From an uncultured Eubacteriales bacterium (GTDB lineage: Bacteria; Bacillota_A; Clostridia; Oscillospirales; Oscillospiraceae), in assembly GCA_949742895.1 (NCBI GenBank), contig CATJRT010000089.1, forward strand, positions 1-5,930: a stretch of DNA of 5,930 nt, in the 5' to 3' direction. The translations under genes were made by a program, and so were the position numbers. Positions 1 through 5,930 of the stretch are shown here, piece after piece (within the stretch, counting starts at the first letter, position 1; each line of letters opens with the position of its first letter). The notes under the pieces are model-generated. The model saw nothing but the letters and a program-made list of their open reading frames with translations. It did no database searches and was not told where the DNA came from.

Positions 1-3000
1 CGAGCACCGTGTCCGCCTGAGTGATTTCCACCGTAGCGTCTGCGTCGATGAAATACCTGCCGCACTCTGCGCAGTACCAGTGCTCAATGTTGCCCTCGGT
101 TTCGGCCGTCGGCTCCACCCGGTTCACGTGGGTCAGCTCGTGAGTGTGGACCGGTGGGTCCACATCCACATAGGTCACCACGGGAGTGAAATACACACCA
201 TGGTTCCCGCTCATACTGGTATAGCTGCCTTCGTTCCTGACCATAAACGACAAGGTATCGCCCTGGTCTACGGTAAGGGTCATGGGCTGAACGGCCACTG
301 CTTCAGTGGTCTTGGGGAGAGTGATCACCTTGTCACTCAATTCTTCACCATTGATGAAGATGCGGATATAGCTGCTTGCCGACCTGTTCGGCGTATCCTC
401 GCGCTTTTGCATCTGATTTTCTACGGGGCTGCCAGCGCTCTTGTAGTTATAGAAGCTGACCGTCACTTCGCCGCTGGCCGGCGCTCGGAAGGTAAAGCCG
501 GAGCCGGCCAGACCATTGATGGAGCCGCAGGCCTGATCTCGTTCAACAGAAATATAGCCCTTGCTGGAATCAGACCAACAGTTGTATTGAGAGTCCCATT
601 TCGTGTGGTCGATGAACCGGCCGTTTTGCTCGTACTGGTAGAACCACACGTTGCCTTGCTGGTTATTCATCCAGTCATTATAGCTGTTATACTCGTTCTT
701 ATGCTGAATTGTGTAAACTATGGGGTTCACTGCGCCGTTTTGGGCGACGATCCGCACCGTCATCCCATCAGCCACATTGCCGCCGGTCACCTCGGTGTCA
801 CCGTCGTAAACTTTCACCACAGCGTGGTCAGGCACGGACAGTCCAGCCACGAAGCTGCTCAGGCTCATGGGGGCGTTCTCAGTGTAGGGCACCTGCAAGT
901 TGCCGCCGCGCAGCTCAAAAATGCTGGAGAGCAGACGGTTTTCACTGCTGCCGGCAGAGGTAAAGGACGCCTGCGCCCAATCCGAACGGTTGCCCGCTTC
1001 ATCATAGGCCCGGACAGAAACCGTGTACTCCGTGCAAAACTCCAGGCCGGTCAGAATGTACTGAAGCGCGTTCCCCACGTCCTGCACCGCGCCGCTGTTC
1101 ACGCAGACCTCATAGCCCATGACACCCACATCATCCGTGGAGGCGGTCCAGCGCACAGTAGCGCCGCCCTGGACAATGCCCAGCACAGTCAGTCCACCCG
1201 GGACAGTGGGAGCGATGGTATCCGGTGCAGTGGTGGTAACGGTGAGACTCAACGTATCGGACTCGTTCCCGGCCGCGTCAAACGCCTTGATGGTGATGGC
1301 ATACTCCGTCCCGGCGGTCAGGCCCGTCAGAGTGTGCCGGGTGGTGTTGCGGATGATTTCTGTCCTGCCGTCGAAGCTGACCACATACCCCGCCACACCT
1401 GTATCGTCAGTGGACGCAGTCCAGCGAATGGTGACGGTGGTCTGGGTCACACCCACAGTCTCGGCACCGGTGGGAACGGTGGGAGCGGTGGTGTCCGGTG
1501 CCTCGGGAGGATTGGCTGTGCGGAAGACAACGCTGCCCGCTCCGGACTGATTGCCCGCCGCATCGTAAGCCATCACGGTGACGGTGTACTCAGTGCCCGC
1601 AGTCAATCCAGTAAGCATATATTCCAGAGCCATGCCCACATCCTGCTCCGCGCCATTCACGCTGACCTTGTAGCCAGCCACGCCTCGGTTATCGGTGGAA
1701 GCACTCCATTTGATGAGGGTGGAAGTCTCCGTGACTTCCATAGACCGCACATTGCCGGGGGTGCTGGGAGCCTTGGTGTCATCGGGAAGTTCTGCAACAG
1801 CCTCATCCTTGTATTGCACCGCTACATTATAAAGCACATCGGCGCTGTTCGAAACGTGAGCAGAGGTAAATTCCCCACTGTTGACCACCATAAACTCAAT
1901 GGTATCGCCCTGCGCCACCGTGATATCAACGCTGGGGATATCTACAGCCACGGCCTCAGCCGTACTGCTGACGGGCCTGGGTACCTGAACATCCATGCCT
2001 TCAAGCTGCTGGCCATTCAGATAGACGCGCACATAGGTATCGAAAGAGTTGTTGAATGCCTTGGCGGGATAACGGAATCTGGGCTGCTCCGGGAAGCTGA
2101 TGGTCACCCTGCCTGTAACGGGAGCACGGAACACAAAACCGCTGCCCGCATACTGCCGCGCCGCAGTATCGTCATCCGCCGCGCCATTGTACTCGGCGCA
2201 GGTGTTATTCCCGCCGGTCCACCAGCCCTGCGCACCGCCGGCAAAGCTGGTCAGGTTAATCAGCTCGCCGTTATCCGCCCGCCGGACCTGATGGAACCAT
2301 ACATTGCCCTGTTGATTCGCCACAAAGTCAGTCTTGTGGTTATAGCTGTTCTTGTTCCTGATGGTGTAGACGGTAGCGTTCTCCGTGCCGTCCTCGGCCA
2401 CGATCTTCACTGTCATGCCAGCGGCCACATTTCCGCTGGTCACTTCGGCCTCACCATTGTAGACCTTCACTGTGGCTCCATCGGACACTGTGAGACCGGC
2501 CACGAACTGCTCCAGTGATACCGGATTTTGTTCGGTATAAGGCACCTGAAGCTCGGCGCTGCCGCGCAGTTCATACAGGCTGGCTTCCAGCTCGTTGCCG
2601 CTGCTGGCCGGGAGTTCGGCATAGGTCCCGGTATCGAACGCGCCGATATCCGGAGTTCCGTCCAGCTCGTTGCCATAGAAATCCCGGGTCACAGGAACCT
2701 GGGCCACGCCGAAGCTGCTGTCCTGCGTCAGGCCGGTGAAGCTGTGAAGCAGACCGGCATTGACGGCCTGTTCAGCGCCATCGCCCAGCTTGAACATATC
2801 AAAATCGCTGCCCCAGTCATAGGTCCAGCTGCGGATACCGTTCACCGTCACACCCGCGCCGTTCTTAGAAGCCGTCTTGGGCACGGTGGGAGCCGTGTCC
2901 ACATCTCCAGCGAACAGGGCGGCCCGCTCTGCATCGTTCAAGACAATAGGATTGGCGTCGTTCCCTGTGCTGCTAAAGCCGGAATAGATATTGGTGTTAT

Positions 3001-5203
3001 AGTGGACAGCATTGCTGTTCGTCCAGCCCGGATCGTATGCAGTGCTACCTGTATTGTAAAAGATGTTGTTCTGCACATACACACCGGTTCCGCCGTGGTT
3101 GCGGTGGTAAGCAGGCGCGTCCTGGATGAACAGGAAGGTGTTGTTGTACATCTGGCCATTGTTCGGGGTGGCAAAATCCAAGGCACCGATGTTGCTGCCT
3201 GGACCGCCCACCTTGCCGTCCTTATAGCTGATGTTATAGCGAAATACCGTGTTGTACGCATGGCCCGCGCAGTACATGACGCAGCCACCGGTGTTGCCGG
3301 AGCTATAATTGTACTGATAGATGGTGCTGTCGCCGTAGTCGGCGTCCCATGCTTCAGCATCGTTGTTGCCGTTGCCGCCGTGCATCATATCATAGCACTC
3401 ATTGTGCTCGAACAGAGCGGTTTTGCACTTCCAGGGCCAGATACCCGCAGCCACAGTGCCTTTATTGTTGTGGGGGGCGGTTCCGTTGTGGTAGACGGCG
3501 GTGATGATCTCGCGGGCGCCGCGGACGGCCACGTTATATTCCACCAGCGGCTTGAAGTCATACATGGTGGTGATGGGGTCACCGCCAACCTCTTCCAGAT
3601 AGTTGTGTCCGATATACAGGTTGGTGGAGCCGTATTTCTGGCACACCTCGTCCGAGATCGCCATGGCGTTCATCTGCTGCCAGTACGCAGTATAGGCCGC
3701 AGCGATACCCCAGCGGCTGACGCGCCTGAGATAACAGCCTTCGATGCGCAGATCGTCGAATTTGGGAATGCCTGTCGCCGCCTCATTGGCAGGATAGGAC
3801 ACGGTAAAATAGATACCGCCGTTATTCATGTGCTTGTAATAGACATTGCCGTATACCTTTTCAATGTCCAGGTTCTGGAGATAGATATGCTCCACTGTGC
3901 CCTTGTTCTGGGCGATGCCGGAAACGCCGGTACGGCTCATCTTGCCGCCCCAGGTGTAGCTGCCCACCACATTGCCGTTGGAACTGTAGCCCGTCTCGCC
4001 AGGCACCGTACCGCCGTCCACCTGGTTTTCCGGGAAGGTAGCGGTATTTGGGTCGAAGGTGGTGACGGTCTGGCCGTAGTCGCCGCCGTTGGTCATGGCA
4101 AGGTTGCGGACCTCAATGTACTCCACGTCGTAAAGGCTCACGCAGGAAGATACAAAGCCGTGGCGCACGTGCCCGCTGTTATCCAGGTTCTTACCGAAAT
4201 TCTGATACCACACACCCTGGCCATTGGTATTGATGAGCGGCCGGGGTGCGCTGTCCGCACCGTAGGCGTCGATGACGATGGGTACGCCCTCCGCACCGCT
4301 GCCCTCAATGTGCAAAAACTGGTCCCCAAAGACAGAACCGCGCTCCAGATACACCTTTGCGCCGGGGCCAAGCTCCATGGCGTTGATCTTATGTAGACTA
4401 TAGAAGGGGGTATCCGGGCTGCTGCCGTCATAACTGTCGCTGCCGTTCAGAGAACTGACATAATAGGTTCCGCTGGTTTTGACCGGCGCCGCCTCCACAC
4501 TGGCAGCTCCGATGACAACATTGGTCTGGGTCACAGAGGAGGAGGTTTCAGCGATCACGGCTTCCGCCGCATCGTGGACCGTCAGATCCTCCAACACGAT
4601 GCCGTCGGCGGAGCCAATACCGTCGGCGGCCACCGCTACGCCGGAATAACGGAGTGCGTCCTCCGTACTATGGTCCGTTCCGTTGGAATCGGTGAAGCTG
4701 GCCTTCATTGCGGTGGGCTTATTGCTGATGGCAAGGCCGCTGACAGTGACATAGGAGCAGTCGTACAGCAGCACGCCGGCGGAGGCGTACTTACCCACGC
4801 TGGCGGTGCTCCCTGTCTCCTGGAGCCATATGCCCTGGCCGCCGGCCTCGATCCGGGGAGCTGCGCCTTCGCCGTAAGCTCCGATGGCAACAGGGTTTCC
4901 GGCCTCGCCGTGGACATCCACCAGCCGGATAAAGCCTGGGAACACATCGCCCTTTTTCAGCAGGACGCTGTCACCGGGCATCAACTCATCCCAGGGCACT
5001 GTTGCCAGACCTGGAAACGGCGTTTGCTCAGAGCGGCCGTCATTGCCGGCCACACCATTTGTGCTCACATAGTAAGTTACGCCGCCGGACGTCTCCTGGA
5101 GGGACTCCCCGGCTTCATCTGCGGCATATACGACCGGCGTCAGATCGCCTATGCAGCTGGCCATTAGCATCAGTGCGCAGATCCATGCTACAAATCTTTT
5201 CAT
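1..5203 (-). CDS. Giant secreted multidomain protein: beta-helix, Ig-like/jelly-roll modules and three FN3 domains (C-terminus outside window)
   Basis: Minus-strand frame beginning at ATG 5203-5201 and still open at base 2, so at least 1,734 residues. The start is chosen because AGGAGG lies 7 nt upstream and the first residues form a signal peptide. Domain order by residue: signal peptide 1-27; partial beta-helix copy 43-212; linker 213-245; full right-handed parallel beta-helix 246-857, closing with RDFYGN and PDIGAFD, the usual end of this fold; Ig-like module 870-963; jelly-roll module 964-1132; three FN3 domains 1142-1420; second Ig-like module 1421-1514; second jelly-roll 1515-1679; His/Cys module from 1686. 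Beta-helix proteins of this type are often polysaccharide lyases or glycan-binding proteins, and FN3 domains usually act as spacers in extracellular glycan-active enzymes. A role on extracellular polysaccharide or in adhesion is therefore inferred; no catalytic residues were identified. No neighbouring gene is visible in the same transcript. The missing C-terminus would show whether it is anchored to the wall or released. Confidence 0.96.
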   Translation of the reverse strand, partial: MKRFVAWICALMLMASCIGDLTPVVYAADEAGESLQETSGGVTYYVSTNGVAGNDGRSEQTPFPGLATVPWDELMPGDSVLLKKGDVFPGFIRLVDVHGEAGNPVAIGAYGEGAAPRIEAGGQGIWLQETGSTASVGKYASAGVLLYDCSYVTVSGLAISNKPTAMKASFTDSNGTDHSTEDALRYSGVAVAADGIGSADGIVLEDLTVHDAAEAVIAETSSSVTQTNVVIGAASVEAAPVKTSGTYYVSSLNGSDSYDGSSPDTPFYSLHKINAMELGPGAKVYLERGSVFGDQFLHIEGSGAEGVPIVIDAYGADSAPRPLINTNGQGVWYQNFGKNLDNSGHVRHGFVSSCVSLYDVEYIEVRNLAMTNGGDYGQTVTTFDPNTATFPENQVDGGTVPGETGYSSNGNVVGSYTWGGKMSRTGVSGIAQNKGTVEHIYLQNLDIEKVYGNVYYKHMNNGGIYFTVSYPANEAATGIPKFDDLRIEGCYLRRVSRWGIAAAYTAYWQQMNAMAISDEVCQKYGSTNLYIGHNYLEEVGGDPITTMYDFKPLVEYNVAVRGAREIITAVYHNGTAPHNNKGTVAAGIWPWKCKTALFEHNECYDMMHGGNGNNDAEAWDADYGDSTIYQYNYSSGNTGGCVMYCAGHAYNTVFRYNISYKDGKVGGPGSNIGALDFATPNNGQMYNNTFLFIQDAPAYHRNHGGTGVYVQNNIFYNTGSTAYDPGWTNSNAVHYNTNIYSGFSSTGNDANPIVLNDAERAALFAGDVDTAPTVPKTASKNGAGVTVNGIRSWTYDWGSDFDMFKLGDGAEQAVNAGLLHSFTGLTQDSSFGVAQVPVTRDFYGNELDGTPDIGAFDTGTYAELPASSGNELEASLYELRGSAELQVPYTEQNPVSLEQFVAGLTVSDGATVKVYNGEAEVTSGNVAAGMTVKIVAEDGTENATVYTIRNKNSYNHKTDFVANQQGNVWFHQVRRADNGELINLTSFAGGAQGWWTGGNNTCAEYNGAADDDTAARQYAGSGFVFRAPVTGRVTISFPEQPRFRYPAKAFNNSFDTYVRVYLNGQQLEGMDVQVPRPVSSTAEAVAVDIPSVDITVAQGDTIEFMVVNSGEFTSAHVSNSADVLYNVAVQYKDEAVAELPDDTKAPSTPGNVRSMEVTETSTLIKWSASTDNRGVAGYKVSVNGAEQDVGMALEYMLTGLTAGTEYTVTVMAYDAAGNQSGAGSVVFRTANPPEAPDTTAPTVPTGAETVGVTQTTVTIRWTASTDDTGVAGYVVSFDGRTEIIRNTTRHTLTGLTAGTEYAITIKAFDAAGNESDTLSLTVTTTAPDTIAPTVPGGLTVLGIVQGGATVRWTASTDDVGVMGYEVCVNSGAVQDVGNALQYILTGLEFCTEYTVSVRAYDEAGNRSDWAQASFTSAGSSENRLLSSIFELRGGNLQVPYTENAPMSLSSFVAGLSVPDHAVVKVYDGDTEVTGGNVADGMTVRIVAQNGAVNPIVYTIQHKNEYNSYNDWMNNQQGNVWFYQYEQNGRFIDHTKWDSQYNCWSDSSKGYISVERDQACGSINGLAGSGFTFRAPASGEVTVSFYNYKSAGSPVENQMQKREDTPNRSASSYIRIFINGEELSDKVITLPKTTEAVAVQPMTLTVDQGDTLSFMVRNEGSYTSMSGNHGVYFTPVVTYVDVDPPVHTHELTHVNRVEPTAETEGNIEHWYCAECGRYFIDADATVEITQADTVL
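2..148 (-). other. His/Cys (HxH...CxxC) module, cut by the window edge
   Basis: Residues 1686-1734: HTHELTHV, then EPTAETEGNIEHWYC, then AECGRYFIDADATVEIT. The pattern of His pair, ETEG, EHWxCxxCGxYFxD and a trailing ITxADTV is one I recognise as a recurring short module in very large surface proteins of gut Firmicutes. Two Cys and nearby His suggest metal binding, which is inference. Further repeats or an anchor probably follow outside the window. Confidence 0.7.
167..943 (-). repeat. Ig-like plus jelly-roll module, copy 2
   Basis: Residues 1421-1514 (Ig-like) and 1515-1679 (jelly-roll, opening QQGNVWFYQYEQ, with GSGFTFRAPASGEVTVSFY in the middle and closing VDQGDTLSFMV...YFTPVVTY). Residues 1436-1521 align without gaps to residues 885-970 of copy 1, with about 56 of 86 positions identical by hand count. 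The jelly-roll parts diverge more in the loops, and copy 2 has a KREDTPNRSA insertion-like loop. The register between copies is 551 residues. Confidence 0.85.
944..1780 (-). repeat. Three tandem fibronectin type III domains
   Basis: Residues 1142-1236, 1237-1327 and 1328-1420. Each begins DTxAPxxP, has a W strand (IKWSASTDN, IRWTASTDD, VRWTASTDD), then GVxGYxV, then LTGLTAGTEY (LTGLEFCTEY in the third) and AxDxAGNxS, the signature of bacterial extracellular FN3 domains. The first two linkers are short Pro/Ala stretches. The domains most likely space the beta-helix and first module away from the second module. The third has Cys in the otherwise conserved LTGLTAGTEY loop (FCTEY) and a second Cys in YEVCVNSG, so a domain-internal disulphide is possible. 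Confidence 0.95.
1808..2596 (-). repeat. Ig-like plus jelly-roll module, copy 1
   Basis: Residues 870-963 form a small beta-sandwich-like unit (VPYTEQNPVSLEQFVAGL, VKVYNGEAEVTSGNVAAGM, VYTI). Residues 964-1132 form a longer unit opening QQGNVWFHQ, with WWTGGNN and GSGFVFRAPVTGRVTISF in the middle, and closing VAQGDTIEFMV...NVAVQY. The second unit resembles jelly-roll modules of secreted glycan enzymes that begin QGxxNWYYQY and end GDxxxFxV...PxIxY. Carbohydrate binding is an inference from that resemblance. The whole unit recurs after the FN3 domains. Confidence 0.8.
2633..4468 (-). other. Full right-handed parallel beta-helix domain
   Basis: Residues 246-857. It opens with YYVSSLNGSDSYDG...TPFYSL, the start commonly seen in secreted pectate-lyase-like beta-helix proteins, and ends with PDIGAFD at residues 851-857. 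Between them are many Asn-rich turns separated by short hydrophobic strands (LYIGHNYLE, ALFEHNECYD, IYQYNYS, VFRYNIS, MYNNTF, YVQNNIFYN), as expected for stacked coils with an asparagine ladder. The stretch NNDAEAWDADYGDSTIYQY followed by NYSSGNTGGCVMYC matches a conserved segment I recall from such clostridial and Paenibacillus proteins, where an Asp-rich loop faces the groove. Substrate and catalytic residues cannot be assigned, so a lyase, hydrolase or pure binding role all remain possible. Confidence 0.88.
4568..5077 (-). repeat. Partial first copy of the beta-helix N-terminal region
   Basis: Residues 43-212 repeat the opening of the full beta-helix domain at residues 246-450. Matching landmarks in order are TYYVS / TYYVS, DGRSEQTPF / DGSSPDTPF, LMPGDSVLLKKGDVF / LGPGAKVYLERGSVF, GEAGNPVAIGAYG / GAEGVPIVIDAYG, GGQGIWLQ / NGQGVWYQ, LYDCSYVTVSGLAIS / LYDVEYIEVRNLAMT and VLEDLTVHDA / YLQNLDIEKV. 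This copy is about 35 residues shorter in the loop before the last landmark and stops there, followed by a Ser/Thr/Ala-rich linker (213-245). It therefore carries only the capping strands and first coils, not a whole helix. It could be a truncated ancestral duplicate or a separate small capping or binding domain. Confidence 0.85.
5123..5203 (-). other. Signal peptide, with a possible lipobox
   Basis: Residues 1-27 have a short basic start (MKRF), a hydrophobic core (residues 5-18) and a probable signal peptidase I site VYA|AD after residue 27. The core also contains LMASC with Cys17, which fits the permissive lipobox pattern, although Met at -3 is not typical. Export is well supported. Which peptidase cuts it is not: cleavage before Cys17 would make a lipoprotein, while cleavage after Ala27 would give a released or wall-anchored protein. 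Confidence 0.85.
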
Positions 5204-5210
5204 TCTGTTT

Positions 5211-5216
5211 CCTCCT
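5211..5216 (-). promoter_or_regulatory. Ribosome binding site of the giant gene
   Basis: AGGAGG on the minus strand, preceded by a run of A and followed by a 7-nt spacer (AAACAGA) to the ATG at 5203. It is a full match to the anti-Shine-Dalgarno sequence at normal spacing and fixes the start codon. Confidence 0.93.
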
Positions 5217-5222
5217 TTTTTC

Positions 5223-5327
5223 CTGTAAAGCACCACCTGACATCCAAGAACCGTAAGAACGCCTCTCCACTCTCTGGAAATCAGACTGCTGTCTGGACAA
5301 CTTTGTTACAATTCTACAGCTTTACAG
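5223..5327 (-). promoter_or_regulatory. Structured 5' leader closed by a 9-bp inverted repeat
   Basis: On the minus strand CTGTAAAGC (5319-5327) is perfectly complementary to GCTTTACAG (5223-5231). The first arm would sit at the predicted 5' end of the message and the second ends 6 nt before AGGAGG. Between them is a smaller hairpin CAGAC-AGCA-GTCTG (5282-5295) and an imperfect TCCA/TGGA hairpin. No U-run follows, so this is not an obvious attenuator. It does not match a riboswitch class I know. A role in mRNA stability or in controlling access to the ribosome binding site is possible. Confidence 0.4.
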
Positions 5328-5329
5328 CT

Positions 5330-5358
5330 ATTATACACTATTTTTTGCGACCCATATA
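5330..5358 (-). promoter_or_regulatory. Candidate sigma-A-type promoter
   Basis: A perfect TATAAT lies at 5330-5335 on the minus strand, downstream of an A-rich stretch. At 17-bp spacing the -35 position reads TATATG (5353-5358), a poor match to TTGACA, and there is no TGn extension. Initiation would fall near 5323, giving an untranslated leader of about 120 nt. The weak -35 suggests an activator or a different real promoter. Confidence 0.45.
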
Positions 5359-5393
5359 CTGGAATTTTAGACGAAATATTACAGAGATTTTTG

Positions 5394-5404
5394 GTGAAAT
5401 TCAC
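5394..5404. promoter_or_regulatory. 11-bp palindrome, possible operator
   Basis: GTGAA-A-TTCAC has perfect 5-bp arms around one central base, about 60 bp upstream of the candidate -10 box. Its position suits an activator site, which would fit the weak -35, but a palindrome this short can occur by chance in AT-rich DNA. Confidence 0.2.
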
Positions 5405-5689
5405 AAATTAAAAATAGATTGCCACCGATTTATGCTCAAAATAATACGACCATCCCTTCCACTCTCCTCCAAATGTCATCGTTCCGGGCATCTCATATCT
5501 GGACATTCATCTGTACATTTCATTGAAATATATTACATAATTGTCCATTAGCGGTGAATATAAAGCATCTTCCGAGTGATATAATTTTCCTGATTTTGGA
5601 TTTTCATCCGATCCTGAACGCTTTTATTCCTACAATATAATCCACCAAAAGCTGACCCTGGATTTTCTCTGGCCTGCCTTAGGGCGTGT

Positions 5690-5902
5690 TCACATAAGAG
5701 CATCTACAACAAGAGCAAAATAGACAAAAGTCAAAAAGATGACGTCAAGCTTGTCATAGCGGGTAAAAATACGACGAAAACGCTTGATGCGGCGAAAAAG
5801 TTTCTTAACCTGATTAAACGGGCCGAAATGCAAAAGCTGGCGAGCGTGGTAGCCTATTGAGCGGAAAATGTCAATAGGGGTAAAATAGGGGTAGAATGTC
5901 AA
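5690..5902 (-). pseudogene. C-terminal fragment of an IS5-family transposase
   Basis: The minus-strand frame ends KLFRRIKRFRRIFTRYDKLD, then a hydrophobic tail to VVDALM and stop at 5692-5690. This matches the C-terminus of IS5-family (IS427-like group) DDE transposases, which end with a K..RRIATRYDK-type segment and a hydrophobic helix. In active enzymes the preceding segment carries Y(2)R(3)E(6)K with the catalytic Glu. Here the equivalent stretch reads FGPFNQVKKLFRRIK, so Tyr, Arg and Glu appear as Phe, Phe and Lys. The residues further upstream (about the first 25) do not look like transposase, and no good start or ribosome binding site is seen. The frame stays open to the window edge. 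It is best read as a decayed fragment. Confidence 0.65.
5867..5900. repeat. Short direct repeats
   Basis: AATAGGGGTA occurs at 5873-5882 and again at 5884-5893, an 11-bp period, and the pair is bracketed by AATGTC at 5867-5872 and 5895-5900. It lies between the terminator and the transposase fragment. It may be a scar of rearrangement or a binding-site pair; nothing further can be said. Confidence 0.5.
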
Positions 5903-5930
5903 AAAGGGTTGCCGCCCAAAAGCGGCAACC
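5901..5930 (-). terminator. Intrinsic terminator of a gene beyond the right edge
   Basis: On the minus strand 5930-5907 forms a perfect 9-bp, GC-rich stem (GGTTGCCGC / GCGGCAACC) with a 6-nt loop, followed by CTTTTT at 5906-5901. Stem, loop and T-run fit a Rho-independent terminator for transcription entering from the right. It would insulate the IS remnant and the giant gene from that upstream gene. Confidence 0.75.

Larger units (their letters stand above)
5204..5681. other. AT-rich intergenic region
   Basis: About 480 bp between the giant gene and the IS relic. Base composition changes sharply at the start of the gene, from AT-rich here to GC-rich coding. It contains the ribosome binding site, candidate promoter and leader listed separately. 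The only short frames are a 32-residue minus-strand frame (5408-5506) and an 82-residue plus-strand frame (5303-5551), neither with a convincing ribosome binding site. From 5550 to 5680 I see no gene or structured element. Confidence 0.6.
5682..5930 (-). mobile_element. Remnant 3' end of an IS5-family insertion sequence (outer limit on the right uncertain)
   Basis: The transposase stop codon is followed within about 8 bp by ACACGCCC, so the proposed terminus is GGGCGTGTTCACAT reading inward from 5682. TTA at 5679-5681 would be a possible target duplication. IS427-group elements usually end just after the transposase stop. No matching inverted terminus is seen to the right inside the window. 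Recognisable IS sequence fades near 5825, so the element is truncated there or continues in degenerate form. Confidence 0.45.

Noticed and set aside
80..2518. 812-codon plus-strand open frame
   Set aside because: Its translation has no recognisable domains and is rich in His, Val, Ala and Gly, while the opposite strand encodes FN3 and jelly-roll domains. It is the codon-register mirror of the real gene.
2528..4396. 622-codon plus-strand open frame
   Set aside because: Same register mirror, opposite the beta-helix coding region; composition (His, Val, Ile, Ala-rich) is not protein-like and no ribosome binding site was seen.
5223..5327. Known riboswitch (for example c-di-GMP class I) in the leader
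   Set aside because: I looked for the conserved core expected of that class and did not find it; only the closing stem and a small hairpin are present.
5408..5506. 32-residue minus-strand frame (MSRYEMPGTM...VAIYF)
   Set aside because: It has no Shine-Dalgarno sequence before its ATG and no known relative. The aromatic-rich sequence is curious, but one short frame in AT-rich DNA is not enough.
5303..5551. 82-residue plus-strand frame in the intergenic region
   Set aside because: It needs a non-ATG start with no ribosome binding site, overlaps the promoter and leader of the giant gene, and its sequence reflects AT-rich non-coding DNA.
5694..5855. Plus-strand frame ending MQKLASVVAY, antisense to the transposase tail
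   Set aside because: It is opposite a clear IS5-type transposase C-terminus and has no start with a ribosome binding site.
1..5930. CRISPR array, tRNA or rRNA gene
   Set aside because: No regularly spaced identical repeats, no cloverleaf and no rRNA-like sequence were seen; the repeats in the window are protein-domain repeats.

Overview
The window is almost entirely one very large minus-strand gene. It starts with an ATG at 5203-5201 and runs without a stop off the left edge, giving at least 1,734 codons with the C-terminus missing. I translated the ends and several internal points base by base, and all fall in one reading frame. The protein is a secreted or surface-attached multidomain polypeptide. 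In order it has a signal peptide, a partial first copy of a right-handed parallel beta-helix start, a complete beta-helix domain, an Ig-like plus jelly-roll module, three fibronectin type III domains, a second copy of the Ig-like plus jelly-roll module, and the start of a His/Cys module with a CxxC motif at the window edge. This looks like a carbohydrate-binding or carbohydrate-cleaving extracellular protein. I see no residues that prove an enzymatic activity.

Upstream of the gene, about 5204-5681 is an AT-rich intergenic stretch. It holds a strong AGGAGG ribosome binding site, a perfect TATAAT -10 box with no good -35, and a leader of about 120 nt. A 9-bp inverted repeat in that leader could pair the 5' end of the message with the sequence just before the ribosome binding site.

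The right end (about 5682-5930) carries the decayed 3' end of an IS5-family insertion sequence: a transposase C-terminus in the same orientation as the big gene and a likely IS terminus just after its stop codon. The last 30 bases hold a minus-strand intrinsic terminator, probably belonging to a gene beyond the window.

Organism (inference): the GC-rich coding sequence with an AT-rich intergenic region, the canonical AGGAGG site, the FN3 and beta-helix mosaic and the HxH...CxxCGxYF module together fit a Gram-positive anaerobe of the gut Clostridia type. The species cannot be told. No undescribed multi-gene system is visible. The points of interest are the protein's internal duplications, the structured leader and the IS relic.
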